Shown here: piece by piece, positions 36,179-45,862 of the stretch | Numbering within the stretch: position 1 is the stretch's first letter | How the letters are laid out: each line of letters opens with the position of its first letter | Assembly (NCBI GenBank): GCA_014695255.1 | Contig: JACJNX010000046.1 | Coordinates: forward strand, 62,001 to 126,000 | Reading direction: 5' to 3' | DNA: 64,000 nucleotides | Origin: Cyanobacteria bacterium FACHB-63 | GTDB lineage: Bacteria; Cyanobacteriota; Cyanobacteriia; Leptolyngbyales; Leptolyngbyaceae | Program-made: the position numbers and the translations under genes | Notes under the pieces: model-generated | Database searches by the model: none | Seen by the model: the letters and a program-made list of their open reading frames with translations, nothing else | What the model was told of the DNA's origin: nothing

Positions 36179-36940
36179 TTAGCGCGTTAAAAACAGTTGC
36201 AACAGTCCGCCGACCACGTTGATCAGGGTTTGCCCAAAGCCGCCGCCCGATCGCGCTTTCGGCGGATTTTTTAAGGTTTGGGCAAGCGTTGTTGCAGATT
36301 TGGCGCTGCTGGCATCCCCTTGCTGCGTGAATAACGCTGCCGCCTGTTCCGAATCTTGAATTGCACCTTTTTCGTCTCCGAGTTCGAGTCGAGCCATCGC
36401 CCGACCAATCATGGCTGGAGCCGAATCAGGTTTGCGAACCAGGACTTGATTGAAGTTCTCGATCGCGCGTTCATATTGTTTGCGTTTGCCCGCCTCCATT
36501 GCCATCTGGTAAAACATTTCGGAACTTCCCGCAGTGGCGGGTAGCCCGATCGCGCCTTGAATCAGCGCCATTTCGATCTGTGTTCCGGTGAGGTCTGCGC
36601 CGACGAGGTACGATCGAGTTAAATCCGTGCCTTGTAAGTTGGCGCTAGTCAATTTCGCGCCTGCAAGATTTGCGCCGCTTAGGGTTGCACCCGCCAGATT
36701 TGCCCCGGCGAGATTGGCTCCGGCAAGGTTGGCTTGACTGAGATTTGCCCCGGCGAGATTGGCTCCCGCGAGATTTGCACCCGACAATTGAGCCAGCACC
36801 AGCCCTGAGCTGGTTAACTCGCAGTTCGGGCATTGTTTCGTTGCCAGCAGTTGGCGCACATGGTCGAGATTTTCAGCCTGAGCCGGGAGCATGATGCCGA
36901 TCGACATCAGCGCAGCCATCGATAAATTTGTCCGCATCAT
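36179..36940 (-). CDS. exported pentapeptide-repeat protein with C-terminal TPR-like region
   Basis: 253 residues from ATG 36940; the longest frame reaches 36985, but the later start leaves a normal signal peptide (RTNLSMAALMSIGIMLPAQA). Next comes a CPNCELTSSG entry motif, then about 15 A(N/T)LXG pentapeptides (residues about 50-125), encoded by near-identical 15-bp DNA repeats at about 36640-36790. The second half has TPR-like helices (QYERAIENFNQVLVRKPDSAPA, GDEKGAIQDSEQAAALF) and ends in a hydrophobic tail (LINVVGGLLQLFLTR). The combination suggests a periplasmic or lumenal scaffold. Confidence 0.8.
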   Translation of the reverse strand: MMRTNLSMAALMSIGIMLPAQAENLDHVRQLLATKQCPNCELTSSGLVLAQLSGANLAGANLAGANLSQANLAGANLAGANLAGATLSGANLAGAKLTSANLQGTDLTRSYLVGADLTGTQIEMALIQGAIGLPATAGSSEMFYQMAMEAGKRKQYERAIENFNQVLVRKPDSAPAMIGRAMARLELGDEKGAIQDSEQAAALFTQQGDASSAKSATTLAQTLKNPPKARSGGGFGQTLINVVGGLLQLFLTR

Positions 36941-37071
36941 ATACAGGAACCTTAACCGGGAAGGGTGAGCAGGAAAATACTTCATACTACTGTCTCGTTG
37001 CGGTTGCGACGATCTTTTTGATGTTCAGGCTGAGTATTCCTGAATTGGAGGCAAAAATCTAAAATAGAGGC

Positions 37072-37311
37072 ATGGCTAAAAAACAAAAATTTCCTCATCT
37101 GGTCGGATCAAAGTGGACAGCGCAGGAAGAAACCTGGGGCTGGCGGCACTTTCAGGTCGTTAATCGCAAAAATGAGGGCGAATGGGTCTTTGCGGAAGTG
37201 GTGGCAGCGTGCGATCCGTCGGTGCGGTTTTGGATGAATGCGAAATTATTCAAAGACCGATCGCAGTGGCAAGCGGGCTGGAAATCCCTCGACGAGCAAG
37301 AGGAAGCGTGA
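37072..37311 (+). CDS. TIGR02450-family Trp-rich small protein
   Basis: 79 residues with six tryptophans. The pattern GSKWTAQEETWGWRHFQV, NEGEWVFAEVVAACD, VRFWMN and SQWQAGWKSLDE is that of the small Trp-rich family found mainly in cyanobacteria and some proteobacteria. Function unknown. Confidence 0.85.
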   Translation: MAKKQKFPHLVGSKWTAQEETWGWRHFQVVNRKNEGEWVFAEVVAACDPSVRFWMNAKLFKDRSQWQAGWKSLDEQEEA

Positions 37312-37383
37312 AAGATGATTTTGCGAGAGGGAAAGCAGTGTCTATGATATTAGACATCCTTCTGATTTAGCCCCTTCGGATTC

Positions 37384-39798
37384 ATGGCAACGCTTCCCGG
37401 ATTAAGCGATCGACAAGTGCGTGAGCGTGTCTCATCAGGTGAGACCAATAATGTTAAGCTGCCGACGAGTCGATCGTATGCACGAATTTTTCAAGAGAAT
37501 TTATTAACGTTTGTCAATGCCGTTTTCTTTGCGATTAGCGGTGTTTTCATTTTGCTGCGTCGTCCGAGTGATGCCATTTTCGTTGCTGTCGTAATTTTCA
37601 GCGGCGTGGTGATCGGGATTGTGCAGGAGATTTGGGCAAAGCAGAAACTCGATGAGATTGCGCTGTTGTCTCGTCCCCACGCGACGGTGATTCGCAACGG
37701 TGAAGAAATCAATATTGATCCCAGTGAAATCGTGCTGGGAGATACGCTGGTGCTGCGTCCGGGGGATCAGGTATTGGTCGATGGGGAAATCGTTGGAGCA
37801 GGACGAGTTGAAGTCGATGAATCGCTGCTCACCGGAGAATCGGATCTGATTGTCAAGGTTGCGGGCAAGCCTGTGTATTCAGGCAGTTTCTGTGCGAGTG
37901 GAAGCGCCTGTTATGAAGCGCAGAAAGTCGGAATCGATACAGTCGCTTATCAGTTAACGATGGGAGCGCGAGAGTTTCGCCAAGTTTATACGCCGTTGCA
38001 GGCGGAGATTAATTTAATTATTCGGATTCTATTGCTGCTGGCATCGTTTTTATGGCTGCTGATTGGGATCAGTTTTGTGAGTCGATCGCAGACCTTAAAC
38101 GAAGTGGTGCAACGTGCTGCCGTGATCGCGGGTCTGATTCCTGCGGGATTAATTTTAGCAATCACGCTGTCCTATGCGATGGGTTCAATTCGGATGTTGG
38201 GGCAGAACGTTTTGATTCAGCAAACGAATGCCGTCGAATCGTTGAGCAATGTTGATGTGTTGTGTTTGGACAAAACTGGAACGTTGACAACGAATCAAAT
38301 TGAACTGTATTCGCTGCATCCGATCGCTTGTTCAGAACCGGAACTACGATCGCGTTTAGGTGACTTTGCCGCCAGCACCCAAGCCAGAAACCGCACCAGT
38401 GAATCCGTTCTGATTGCCTGTGGTGGATACGATAAACCGATCCGCAGCGAAATTCCTTTCTCTTCAGCGCGAAAATGGAGCGCGATCGAGTTTGCCGATC
38501 AGCCAGGGACTTACGTTCTGGGCGCACCGGAAATTCTGATGAAAGCGACAACTTTAGATGAGGAGAGTTTGGATTACGTCGATCGCCAAGTGAATCACGG
38601 CTATCGCGTGGTGTTGTTTGCTTATACACCGGAGTCGATCGCAGACTCTACACTGCCCGAATTGACTCCGCTTGGAATTCTTTGTTTTTCTGATCAACTC
38701 CGACCTTCTGCCCGTGAAACGCTGCAAGGATTCGTCAAAGCAGGAATTACGCTAAAAATTATTTCCGGTGATAATCCTCAAACGGTTGCAGCCTTGGCAA
38801 AGCAAGCGGATTTTAGCGATGATATTCGATTGATTTCAGGTGCAGAACTAGCGCAGATGGACGAAGCGCAATTTGTGCAAGCGGCTCGAAATTACAATGT
38901 GTTCGGACGAATTACACCGCAGCAAAAAGCCCAACTGGTTCGGAGTTTACGCAAATCGGGTCACTATGTCGCGATGACCGGAGACGGCGTAAACGATGTA
39001 TTGTCGCTCAAGCAAGCAAATCTTGGGATTGCGATGGAGAGCGGCAGTAAGGCAACTCGCAGCATTGCCGATATTGTGTTGCTGAAGGATTCATTTGAAG
39101 CATTGCCGCATACGTTTTTAGAAGGACAACGCATTCAAAATGGCATTCGCGATGTCATTAAATTATTTATGGTGAGGCTGTGCTGCGTGGCGTTGCTAAT
39201 TTTTGCGATTGCCATTGTTTCCGATAGTTTTCCGCTGTTGAACAAACATAGCGCGATCGTGACTTTGATCGGTGTCGGAATTCCCACCACGTTTATTCCG
39301 ATTTGGGCACAACCCGGAGAACTACAAAAACGCAGTTTAGTGCGATCGATGCTGCATTTCGTCGTTCCTGCTACGATCACAATTACGTTGGTGTCGCTCA
39401 CCGTGTACCTATTTTATTTAGTGAGTGCTGTTTTGGATCTGCCTCCAAATGTTGGACTTGCTGAGATCGAATTTAATATTCCTCGGACTGCATTAGTCAC
39501 CATCTTAGTGTTTTGCGAACTGTTGCTGATTCCGTTTCTCAAGCCACCCACAAACGCTTGGACAGGCGGAGAACCGTTAAGCGGCGACTGGCGATATACG
39601 ATCGTTGCCGTTGCCCTACTCGTTGTCTATTTGCTGATTCTCGCAATCCCGCCGTTGCGGGTGTTTTTTGAACTTTCTCCGCTGAGTTTACAAGATTGCT
39701 TGTTTTTGGGTTTGGTTGCGATAGAGTGGGCATTAATTCTGAGATTGTCGTGGCGGACTCGGTTTCTTGATCGCTTTTTAGGCGTTGATTTGGAGTAG
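37384..39798 (+). CDS. P-type cation-transporting ATPase (CtpE/PMCA-like)
   Basis: 804 residues. Actuator motif LLTGES (148-153), phosphorylation site with Asp296 in CLDKTGTLTT, and the hinge MTGDGVNDVLSLKQ. About ten membrane helices. The M4 ion-site segment reads GLIPAGLILAI (250-260), unlike the PEGL of P2A calcium pumps, matching CtpE-type proteins reported to take part in calcium uptake. The nucleotide-binding domain is short. No regulatory N-terminus or heavy-metal domain. Substrate is inferred only; calcium or another divalent cation are both possible. It is followed five bases later by an unknown gene, probably in one transcript. Confidence 0.88.
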   Translation: MATLPGLSDRQVRERVSSGETNNVKLPTSRSYARIFQENLLTFVNAVFFAISGVFILLRRPSDAIFVAVVIFSGVVIGIVQEIWAKQKLDEIALLSRPHATVIRNGEEINIDPSEIVLGDTLVLRPGDQVLVDGEIVGAGRVEVDESLLTGESDLIVKVAGKPVYSGSFCASGSACYEAQKVGIDTVAYQLTMGAREFRQVYTPLQAEINLIIRILLLLASFLWLLIGISFVSRSQTLNEVVQRAAVIAGLIPAGLILAITLSYAMGSIRMLGQNVLIQQTNAVESLSNVDVLCLDKTGTLTTNQIELYSLHPIACSEPELRSRLGDFAASTQARNRTSESVLIACGGYDKPIRSEIPFSSARKWSAIEFADQPGTYVLGAPEILMKATTLDEESLDYVDRQVNHGYRVVLFAYTPESIADSTLPELTPLGILCFSDQLRPSARETLQGFVKAGITLKIISGDNPQTVAALAKQADFSDDIRLISGAELAQMDEAQFVQAARNYNVFGRITPQQKAQLVRSLRKSGHYVAMTGDGVNDVLSLKQANLGIAMESGSKATRSIADIVLLKDSFEALPHTFLEGQRIQNGIRDVIKLFMVRLCCVALLIFAIAIVSDSFPLLNKHSAIVTLIGVGIPTTFIPIWAQPGELQKRSLVRSMLHFVVPATITITLVSLTVYLFYLVSAVLDLPPNVGLAEIEFNIPRTALVTILVFCELLLIPFLKPPTNAWTGGEPLSGDWRYTIVAVALLVVYLLILAIPPLRVFFELSPLSLQDCLFLGLVAIEWALILRLSWRTRFLDRFLGVDLE

Positions 39799-39803
39799 GA
39801 ACA

Positions 39804-40418
39804 ATGAGAGAACTCCCTTCTAGAATTCCGCAATACAAAGTTTCAATTTGGGAAACGCTTGCCGTGGTGCTGGGTGCGATCGCCACGTTAGGAGTCGGTT
39901 TAACCGGACTCGGATTAAAATTTCTCAGCAACGCCGCGACCCCGCAACGCGCAGAAGCGATCGCCAGCAATATCATGACCTATTCCCTACCCGGAGGCTC
40001 TCAGGGTCTGCTGGGTGTGAATATCGCAGGCGCAAAAGTTGCCCTTGTTGCCAGTGAAGGCGATGAACCCGACATTCAACTTTTGATGGCGCGGGTTCCA
40101 GTAGATCAAGAATCAGGACGGCGACGGATCGATCGCATCTTAGACAGCATTGCGCTGGGAGCGGACGAAGAAGAACTGAAAATCAAGACGGTGCGGGCTG
40201 AGAATCGGACGCTATGCGGACAAACGACGGGAATTGCGATCCGTGAAGGATTGCTCAAGTACCCCGATTCTCCTGAGAAAGCGACTGTGATTTACCGAGC
40301 AAACGTCATTTTGGGTGATACTCGATATGTGGTGAATCTGCTGGCAAATGACGCAAATGCAGATATAGCGGGAAAAAAAGCAGACGATGTGTTTAAGTCG
40401 CTCCAGTGTCGTCCGTAA
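39804..40418 (+). CDS. single-pass membrane protein of unknown function
   Basis: 204 residues. ATG 39804 follows an AGGA and the stop of the ATPase gene (39798), so the two are likely cotranscribed. One transmembrane helix (ETLAVVLGAIATLGVGLTGLGL) near the N-terminus; the remaining 150 residues look like a soluble alpha/beta domain (KVALVASEGDEPDIQLLMARV, ATVIYRANVILGDTRYVVNLL), with Cys in RTLCGQ and LQCRP. No recognised family. Confidence 0.65.
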   Translation: MRELPSRIPQYKVSIWETLAVVLGAIATLGVGLTGLGLKFLSNAATPQRAEAIASNIMTYSLPGGSQGLLGVNIAGAKVALVASEGDEPDIQLLMARVPVDQESGRRRIDRILDSIALGADEEELKIKTVRAENRTLCGQTTGIAIREGLLKYPDSPEKATVIYRANVILGDTRYVVNLLANDANADIAGKKADDVFKSLQCRP

Positions 40419-40466
40419 AGAAATTTTTGTGACCGCTAAGATCGATCAGTCCCTTTTCACTGGTTT

Positions 40467-42197
40467 ATGGTTCGTGTTCCCCGGCTCTCGCGCAAAGTTC
40501 CTGTTTTGCTGGCGATCGCATCGTTTATGGTCGCGATCGCGATCCATTCCATTTCAGAACCGATCGCATCGGCAAAACCCAACTGGATCACAAGAAGCAA
40601 TGAAAATACAACTCTTCTAATCAAAGCTGAATCAGAATCAAACTGTACCGATCAACCCACACTCAGCGAATCGCTGCTAAAACTGGATACAACTTATCTG
40701 CAATGCTACGAGCGAAACTTAAATAACGCAGTTGCAACACTTCAGACAAAGCAAAAGCAGGAAACTGAACCATCGGTCAAACTCGATCTAGAAATTCTGA
40801 TTCAATCAGCAAACGAGGAATTGCGAGCGATTCAACTCGATCGCCGCTACCGTCTGCCTTATGTGAATTTAGCTAGAGAAATCAACCGCAGCATTGACGA
40901 TCTCAACAAGCGCGATTTAACCAAGCAATTAAAGCGAATTAGCGGAGAAAATACAACTGCGATCGCGACGCTTGCGATTCAAAGAATGCGAGAGAGCATG
41001 ACGCAACAGAACGTTTTCTTTCCTGAACGATCGCAGCTTGAAAAAGATTTAGCAAATACAGCCATTCAACTCGAACAAATCAAGCAACGTCTCGAACAAC
41101 AGAAAATCGATCAATCGAGTTATACCAAGCTCAAAGCACAATTAACCGAATATACGAACTTTGTTCGGCAAGAAGTCCTGCCCAAAGCCAGAACCAGCTT
41201 CCGCTTACCCCCCGAACTTTATGCAGCAGAACTCGCAGAACGAGGAGTCGAAATCCCGATCGATGAACTCCTGCAAAATGCCCATTCTGCCTTTGCCGCC
41301 ATTCAACAAGAAATGAACGCGCTTGCGCCACAAATCGCCAAGCAAAAAGGCTTTCAGGCAAAAGACTATCGTGACGTGATCCGTGCTCTCAAGCAGGAGC
41401 AGTTACCCAGCGATCAAATCCTGCCGCACTATCAGAAACGCCAAAAGGAAATCGAAGCCATCATTCAGCGCGAAAAATTAGTCACGCTCCCGAAACGCCC
41501 TCTAACCATTCGGCTCACCACCGAGCGCGAAAACGCAACGTTCCCCGTTCCGCAATACTACGCTCCTAAAGGTTCCAGCAAAACGGCTGGAACCTTCATC
41601 ATTCCCCTGATAAAACCAGATCCCCAACCCCGCACCTACAACGATTTCACCTATCCCGCCGTTTCTTGGACGCTCACCGCTCACGAAGGCAGACCCGGAC
41701 ACGACCTCCAATTCACCACGATTCAAGATCAAGGCATTTCTGAGGCTCGATCGAAGTTCGGCTATAACCCCGCCAATCACGAAGGCTGGGCGCTCTATGC
41801 CGAAGCGATTACCCTACCGTTCATGCCGATCGAAGGGCAGTTTATCTCTCTACAGTTTCAACTATTGCGGGCGGCGCGTGCCTTCCTAGAACCCGAACTG
41901 CATTTAGGTAAAATCTCAACGGCTGAAGCGCTGCGCGTTCTCACCGAGGATGCAGGCTACTCAAAGTTCTTCGCTCAGCAGGAAATCGATCGCTATACCG
42001 TCCGGCTTCCCGGACACGCTCCCTCTTACTTTTATGGCTATCAACGCCTGATGCAACTCCGCAAAGATGTCGAACAACAACTCGGCGAGAAATTTGACTC
42101 CCAAAAGTTTCACGACTTTATCTTGACTCAGGGATTTATGCCACAGCGATTGTTGCGTCAGGCAGTGCTAGAACAATTCATTCAAGCTAGGCGATGA
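40467..42197 (+). CDS. DUF885-family putative metallopeptidase, exported
   Basis: 576 residues. A basic N-terminus and hydrophobic segment (VPVLLAIASFMVAIAIHSI) form a signal or anchor. The C-terminal half has the family motifs HEGRPGHDLQF, a variant zinc site, and PANHEGWALYAEAITLPF, as well as GHAPSYFYGYQRLMQLR. DUF885 proteins resemble M32-type zinc carboxypeptidases; no substrate is known. The middle is helical and coiled-coil rich (IKQRLEQQKIDQSSYTKLKAQ). It is convergent with the YqgF-like gene (gap of nine bases). Confidence 0.85.
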   Translation: MVRVPRLSRKVPVLLAIASFMVAIAIHSISEPIASAKPNWITRSNENTTLLIKAESESNCTDQPTLSESLLKLDTTYLQCYERNLNNAVATLQTKQKQETEPSVKLDLEILIQSANEELRAIQLDRRYRLPYVNLAREINRSIDDLNKRDLTKQLKRISGENTTAIATLAIQRMRESMTQQNVFFPERSQLEKDLANTAIQLEQIKQRLEQQKIDQSSYTKLKAQLTEYTNFVRQEVLPKARTSFRLPPELYAAELAERGVEIPIDELLQNAHSAFAAIQQEMNALAPQIAKQKGFQAKDYRDVIRALKQEQLPSDQILPHYQKRQKEIEAIIQREKLVTLPKRPLTIRLTTERENATFPVPQYYAPKGSSKTAGTFIIPLIKPDPQPRTYNDFTYPAVSWTLTAHEGRPGHDLQFTTIQDQGISEARSKFGYNPANHEGWALYAEAITLPFMPIEGQFISLQFQLLRAARAFLEPELHLGKISTAEALRVLTEDAGYSKFFAQQEIDRYTVRLPGHAPSYFYGYQRLMQLRKDVEQQLGEKFDSQKFHDFILTQGFMPQRLLRQAVLEQFIQARR

Positions 42198-42206
42198 ATT
42201 AATCCC

Positions 42207-42623
42207 TTAGCTCACCAAGCGCTCTAAATACCGTTCGATCAGCAAAATTGCCACAATATCATCGATCGCTCTCGGCGGCGTTCGCATTCCTTGGGGGATC
42301 AATCGATTCAACCCTTTCGGCGGATAAAGCTGCCAATAGCGATCGCGAGCCTCCAAGGAACTATTGCGCTCATCCACCGTGATAATTCGCAGCGGATCAC
42401 TCAATTCACTTTCGATCTTGAGCTTCCAATCTTTCGAGGAAGTCTGATCGCCCATGATTAATAGCGAAATCGGATACCGCTCCCGCAAGCCTTGAATCGT
42501 TGCGATCGTACTTTCGGCGCTGATCACCTCATGATAGTAGAGGCGGCGATCAACCCCCATGACCGCTAATCCACACTTTTGCCGCCCTGGATCAAACCCC
42601 AGAATTGCTGGCTGTTCTGCCAT
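42207..42623 (-). CDS. YqgF/RuvX-like RNase H-fold nuclease
   Basis: 138 residues. The RNase H-like fold has the expected acidic positions: ILGFDPGRQKCGLAV (Asp11), the central ITVDERNSSLEARDRYW and the C-terminal AIDDIVAILLIERYL. YqgF removes the 5' leader of pre-16S rRNA in E. coli. The sequence is a cyanobacterial variant that differs from canonical YqgF in its middle; a separate orthodox yqgF may exist elsewhere. Confidence 0.75.
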   Translation of the reverse strand: MAEQPAILGFDPGRQKCGLAVMGVDRRLYYHEVISAESTIATIQGLRERYPISLLIMGDQTSSKDWKLKIESELSDPLRIITVDERNSSLEARDRYWQLYPPKGLNRLIPQGMRTPPRAIDDIVAILLIERYLERLVS

Positions 42624-42656
42624 GCTGCGTCTCTACTCCCCTATTCGCTGGATATG

Positions 42657-44054
42657 TTAGCTCGATGCTCTCAGCACCACTTGTCCGTTTTGAACTGCCA
42701 CTAATTCTATTTTGAGCGGTCCCGCCGTGTATGTGGTATCCGATGCGATCGCTCGCAGTTCAACCGGAGTGGGATAGCGCCGCAGTTGGTCAATGAATGA
42801 TCCTAATGTAAGCAGTTTTTCGATTTGAATGTTGTCGTTTAAAACGCCAGCGACACGGGCGCGAGTATTAGAAGCGGCAAACAGTTCTTGAATCGATCGT
42901 TGAAAGTCCGGCGCTGAAAGCTTGGAGGGATCGATCGTTTGAGCAGCGATCGTATCTCCTGCGGAAAAAACAACCCGATTGGGGACTGCACTGATGTAAA
43001 CAAACACGGGTTTGTTTTCGCCTTTGACATAATTTGCGAGGGCTTGTACCCGAACCAGATAATCTTGACCATTCCTGATTTGTTGAATCAAGCTTTCAAC
43101 TTCTGTCGTCCGAATCTGTACAACTTGCTGATCCTCGCGTCCAAGCCGCAATGCCCCAACCGCAGCCCGATTCGCAAATTGCAGGAGTTGATCGACTGCC
43201 GCTTTCGCGCCTTCCGAATTTCCCACGCGCACCACTCCAGAAGACAGCACTTGTGTTCGATAAATCGCCAGATCGCCGCTGCGAATCAGTTCGACATCCC
43301 GTTCAATTTGCTGCAAGGTCGCAGTTAGGCTTGCTCGTTGCGCTTCTAATCGCTTTAGATCCGCCTCACGCTGTGCAATTACCTGATCGCGCTCATTAAT
43401 CTCACGATCGCGCTGTTCAATCAGTTTCGTGCGCTCAGCAATCTGCTCATCCCGTTCGGCGATCTGCTGCTTGACCTGATCACGCTGCGTAATCAGGGTC
43501 TTTTGCTCGGATTGCAGTTGATCGATATCGCTGCGGAGTTTTAATGCTTGTCCAGACACAGTATCGAGTTGACGACGAGTTCGATCGCGCTGGGCTTCGG
43601 TGGTGCGGAGTTGAGCATTGGTTTCTCGTTGGCGATCGATTGAAGTTTTCAGATCTGCATTGATTCGCTTTAGCTGTTCCTCAACTTGGGCGCGCTCCGA
43701 TCGGGCTTCTGTGAGTTGTTTCTCGACTTGCGCTTTCTGAGCATCGGTCGCCTTCAGATCGGTGGCGGCTTTTTCTAAGTCGCGTCCGCGATCGCGCAGT
43801 TCGGTTTGAATCCGCCCAAAATTCAGCAGCATTTCGCGAAAGGTTTTACTTGCTAGCAGCAGCACGCCTAACGTTGAGGCAGAAATCAGCGTTCCGGTCA
43901 AAATAGTGACCACAACTGCGGTTTGCTTCGGACGAAGATTGAACAAGCTGAGCCGCGCTTTTCCCACGCGAGTTCCCAAGCGATCGCCCACTGTCGCGAT
44001 CACTCCACCCAACACCAACACCACCAGAATTAAAATCAGCCCGACATCGGACAT
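42657..44054 (-). CDS. DUF3084 membrane-anchored coiled-coil protein
   Basis: 465 residues. Two hydrophobic segments at the N-terminus (GLILILVVLVLGGVIATVGD, QTAVVVTILTGTLISASTLGVLLL) precede a coiled coil of about 170 residues made of Gln, Arg, Glu and Asp-rich heptads (VEKQLTEARSERAQVEEQL), then a compact C-terminal domain (VVQIRTTEVESLIQQIRNGQ, PVFVYISAVPNRVVFSAG). DUF3084 is largely cyanobacterial; function unknown, perhaps envelope-related. It lies between ntcA and the YqgF-like gene, all three on the minus strand. Confidence 0.85.
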   Translation of the reverse strand: MSDVGLILILVVLVLGGVIATVGDRLGTRVGKARLSLFNLRPKQTAVVVTILTGTLISASTLGVLLLASKTFREMLLNFGRIQTELRDRGRDLEKAATDLKATDAQKAQVEKQLTEARSERAQVEEQLKRINADLKTSIDRQRETNAQLRTTEAQRDRTRRQLDTVSGQALKLRSDIDQLQSEQKTLITQRDQVKQQIAERDEQIAERTKLIEQRDREINERDQVIAQREADLKRLEAQRASLTATLQQIERDVELIRSGDLAIYRTQVLSSGVVRVGNSEGAKAAVDQLLQFANRAAVGALRLGREDQQVVQIRTTEVESLIQQIRNGQDYLVRVQALANYVKGENKPVFVYISAVPNRVVFSAGDTIAAQTIDPSKLSAPDFQRSIQELFAASNTRARVAGVLNDNIQIEKLLTLGSFIDQLRRYPTPVELRAIASDTTYTAGPLKIELVAVQNGQVVLRASS

Positions 44055-44177
44055 AAGACTCCCAAGAGATCCTTAGACCAGCACTTTTACACTGGCAAGG
44101 CAATTTCAGATCCGCCTATCATTATGCCTGTTCGATTTATACTTCGGGCGGGTCTTCAAGGAAGAATTCTAATGCAC

Positions 44178-44849
44178 TTAGGTAAACTGCTGACTCAGCG
44201 TTACCGGATTGTGAACGGTGATTTTTTTCTTGTGAATTGAGATCATCTTGTCCTGCCGCAAATCTCCGAGTAAGCGCGTCACCGTCACGCGCGTCGAACC
44301 GATCGCTTCGGCGATCGCTTGATGCGAGAGTTTGAGGTCGATCATAATTCCCTCTTGCGATGGCACTCCAAAATCGCGGCAGAGGATCAGCAGAAAGCTG
44401 ACCAATCGTGATCCCATATCCCGGTGCGCCAGCGTTTCGATCATCATCTCGGTCTGCAAAATCCGCGAGGACAAGCCTTTGAGCATCAGCATCGAGAGTT
44501 CAGGGTTTTCCTTCAGCGCCTTCTCGACTTGCTCGATCGGGATCGAAAGCAACTCAACCGGGGTAAAAGCAACCGCGTGGTAAAAGCGATCGGCTCTCTG
44601 TCCGGTAATCAGCGACAGCACCCCAAATACGCTATTTTCTCTCAGCAGCGCTACCGTAATTTCTTCGCCTGCTTCGTACACCCGCGACAGTTTGACGGCA
44701 CCCTTGACTAGAAAATACACCCGTTCTGCCGGATCTCCCGGAAAGAAGATTGTTTTGCCTCGTTCAAACGTCTCAATAACGGGAGGATATGCACCTCCTC
44801 CAATCTGACGGAACATTGCTGCAAGCGGTCTATCCTTGGTCACAACCAT
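44178..44849 (-). CDS. ntcA: global nitrogen regulator NtcA
   Basis: 223 residues. CRP-family activator that binds 2-oxoglutarate and controls nitrogen assimilation genes in cyanobacteria, usually with PipX. Effector domain with [21 protein letters not shown] and [14 protein letters not shown]; long dimer helix; C-terminal [29 protein letters not shown]. Sequence and length are those of canonical NtcA. A canonical GTA-N8-TAC site lies upstream, so it probably activates its own transcription. Confidence 0.98.
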   Translation of the reverse strand: MVVTKDRPLAAMFRQIGGGAYPPVIETFERGKTIFFPGDPAERVYFLVKGAVKLSRVYEAGEEITVALLRENSVFGVLSLITGQRADRFYHAVAFTPVELLSIPIEQVEKALKENPELSMLMLKGLSSRILQTEMMIETLAHRDMGSRLVSFLLILCRDFGVPSQEGIMIDLKLSHQAIAEAIGSTRVTVTRLLGDLRQDKMISIHKKKITVHNPVTLSQQFT

Positions 44850-44933
44850 TTCTTTCCTTGTCGTGTCGAGTGCTGGATAAGTTTACGAGTCGGTCAGCGA
44901 TCGAGCTTTGTAAACAATTGATGACTTTAGACC

Positions 44934-44975
44934 ACTAAAACTGAGTCACCGAATGCTTTTTGTACGCTGTGCTAC
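44934..44975 (-). promoter_or_regulatory. NtcA-activated promoter of ntcA
   Basis: GTA-N8-TAC at 44962-44975 is followed on the minus strand by 22 bases and then TTTAGT (44939-44934), a 4 of 6 match to TATAAT. This is the class II NtcA promoter arrangement (box about 22 bases before the -10). It stands about 85 bases before the ntcA start. Confidence 0.75.
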
Positions 44976-45143
44976 ATTTTAGCCGTGATCCTGAAAATCT
45001 CTGCGAATTTTCCAGGTTTGGGTGGTTCTCTTCGCGACGATCGAGCCTTGATGCAAAATTTAATAGCGTTTCATTATACTGTGAAAGCAAAAGACTTAAT
45101 TGCTCTCAACACAAAATTGCTAACCTTTGGCGAAGAAGGCAGG
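44976..45143. other. gap upstream of the ntcA promoter and YdeI-like gene
   Basis: The divergent space between ntcA and the YdeI-like gene totals about 294 bp. Apart from the ntcA promoter, nothing is recognised; no good -10/-35 pair is evident for the + strand gene. Confidence 0.5.
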
Positions 45144-45753
45144 GTGAGACGCGGCAAAGTTTGAAGACCAGCTAGACCGAATTGAAGCCGTCGATCGAAC
45201 CGCATGGCGCAGTTGGCTTGAGCAAAACCATGAAAGCACGAACGCGAAGCGCAGTGCAAGCAACGGAATTTGGCTTGTTTACTACAAAGCAAAAAGCGGA
45301 AAGCCAAGCGTGACCTACAGCGAAGCGGTGAAAGAAGCGCTTTGCTTTGGCTGGATTGACAGCAAAGTCAAATCGCTCGATGACGATCGCTATATGCAGA
45401 TTTTTACACCCAGAAAGCCAAAAAGTGTTTGGTCAAAACTCAATAAGCAGTACATCGAGGAGTTAATCGAGCAAGACTTAATGACAGAGGCAGGCTTGAA
45501 GAAAATCGAAGCCGCAAAGCTCGATGGCTCTTGGACTGCCTTGGATGCGATCGAAGCCTTAATCATCCCGCCTGACTTAGTCGAAGCGCTGGAGCAAGAA
45601 ACCCTTGCAAAGCAAAATTTCCAGGCGTTTAGCAACTCAACAAAAAAAGTAATTCTCTACTGGATTGAAACCGCAAAGCGCCCTGAAACTCGACGAACTC
45701 GCATTGAAAAAACGCGACTTGCTGCGGCTCAAAATCGATCGCCGCTCAACTGA
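45144..45753 (+). CDS. YdeI/OmpD-associated family protein with damaged or shifted 5' end
   Basis: The family core EALCFGWIDSKVKSLDDDRYMQIFTPRKPKSVWSKLN is split here only for display: EALCFGWIDS, then DDDRYMQIFTPRKPKSVWS. The full homologous N-terminus (DRIEAVDRTAWRSWLEQNHE, NGIWLVYYKAKSGKPS) is encoded in the same frame from about 45166, but back to the TGA at 45145-45147 there is no ATG, GTG or TTG; the first is GTG 45310, inside the domain. A GTG at 45144, just after AGAAGG, starts MRRGKV and stops at TGA 45162; skipping one base there joins the right frame. So it is either frameshifted or uses a rare start. Function unknown, proposed stress or peptide resistance. Confidence 0.65.
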
Positions 45754-45862
45754 AAGCGAATGTTTAATATTCTGTCTAAGTTCCCAACCAACGAGTGTTC
45801 TCAAGATTTCTCGTCGTAGAAAGGTTTGATCCCGATGCCAGTTCTGTAGCTTTGGGTTCCAT

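Noticed and set aside
36640-36790. Intergenic or mobile DNA repeat
   Set aside because: The 15-bp periodicity is explained by the encoded ANLAG pentapeptides.
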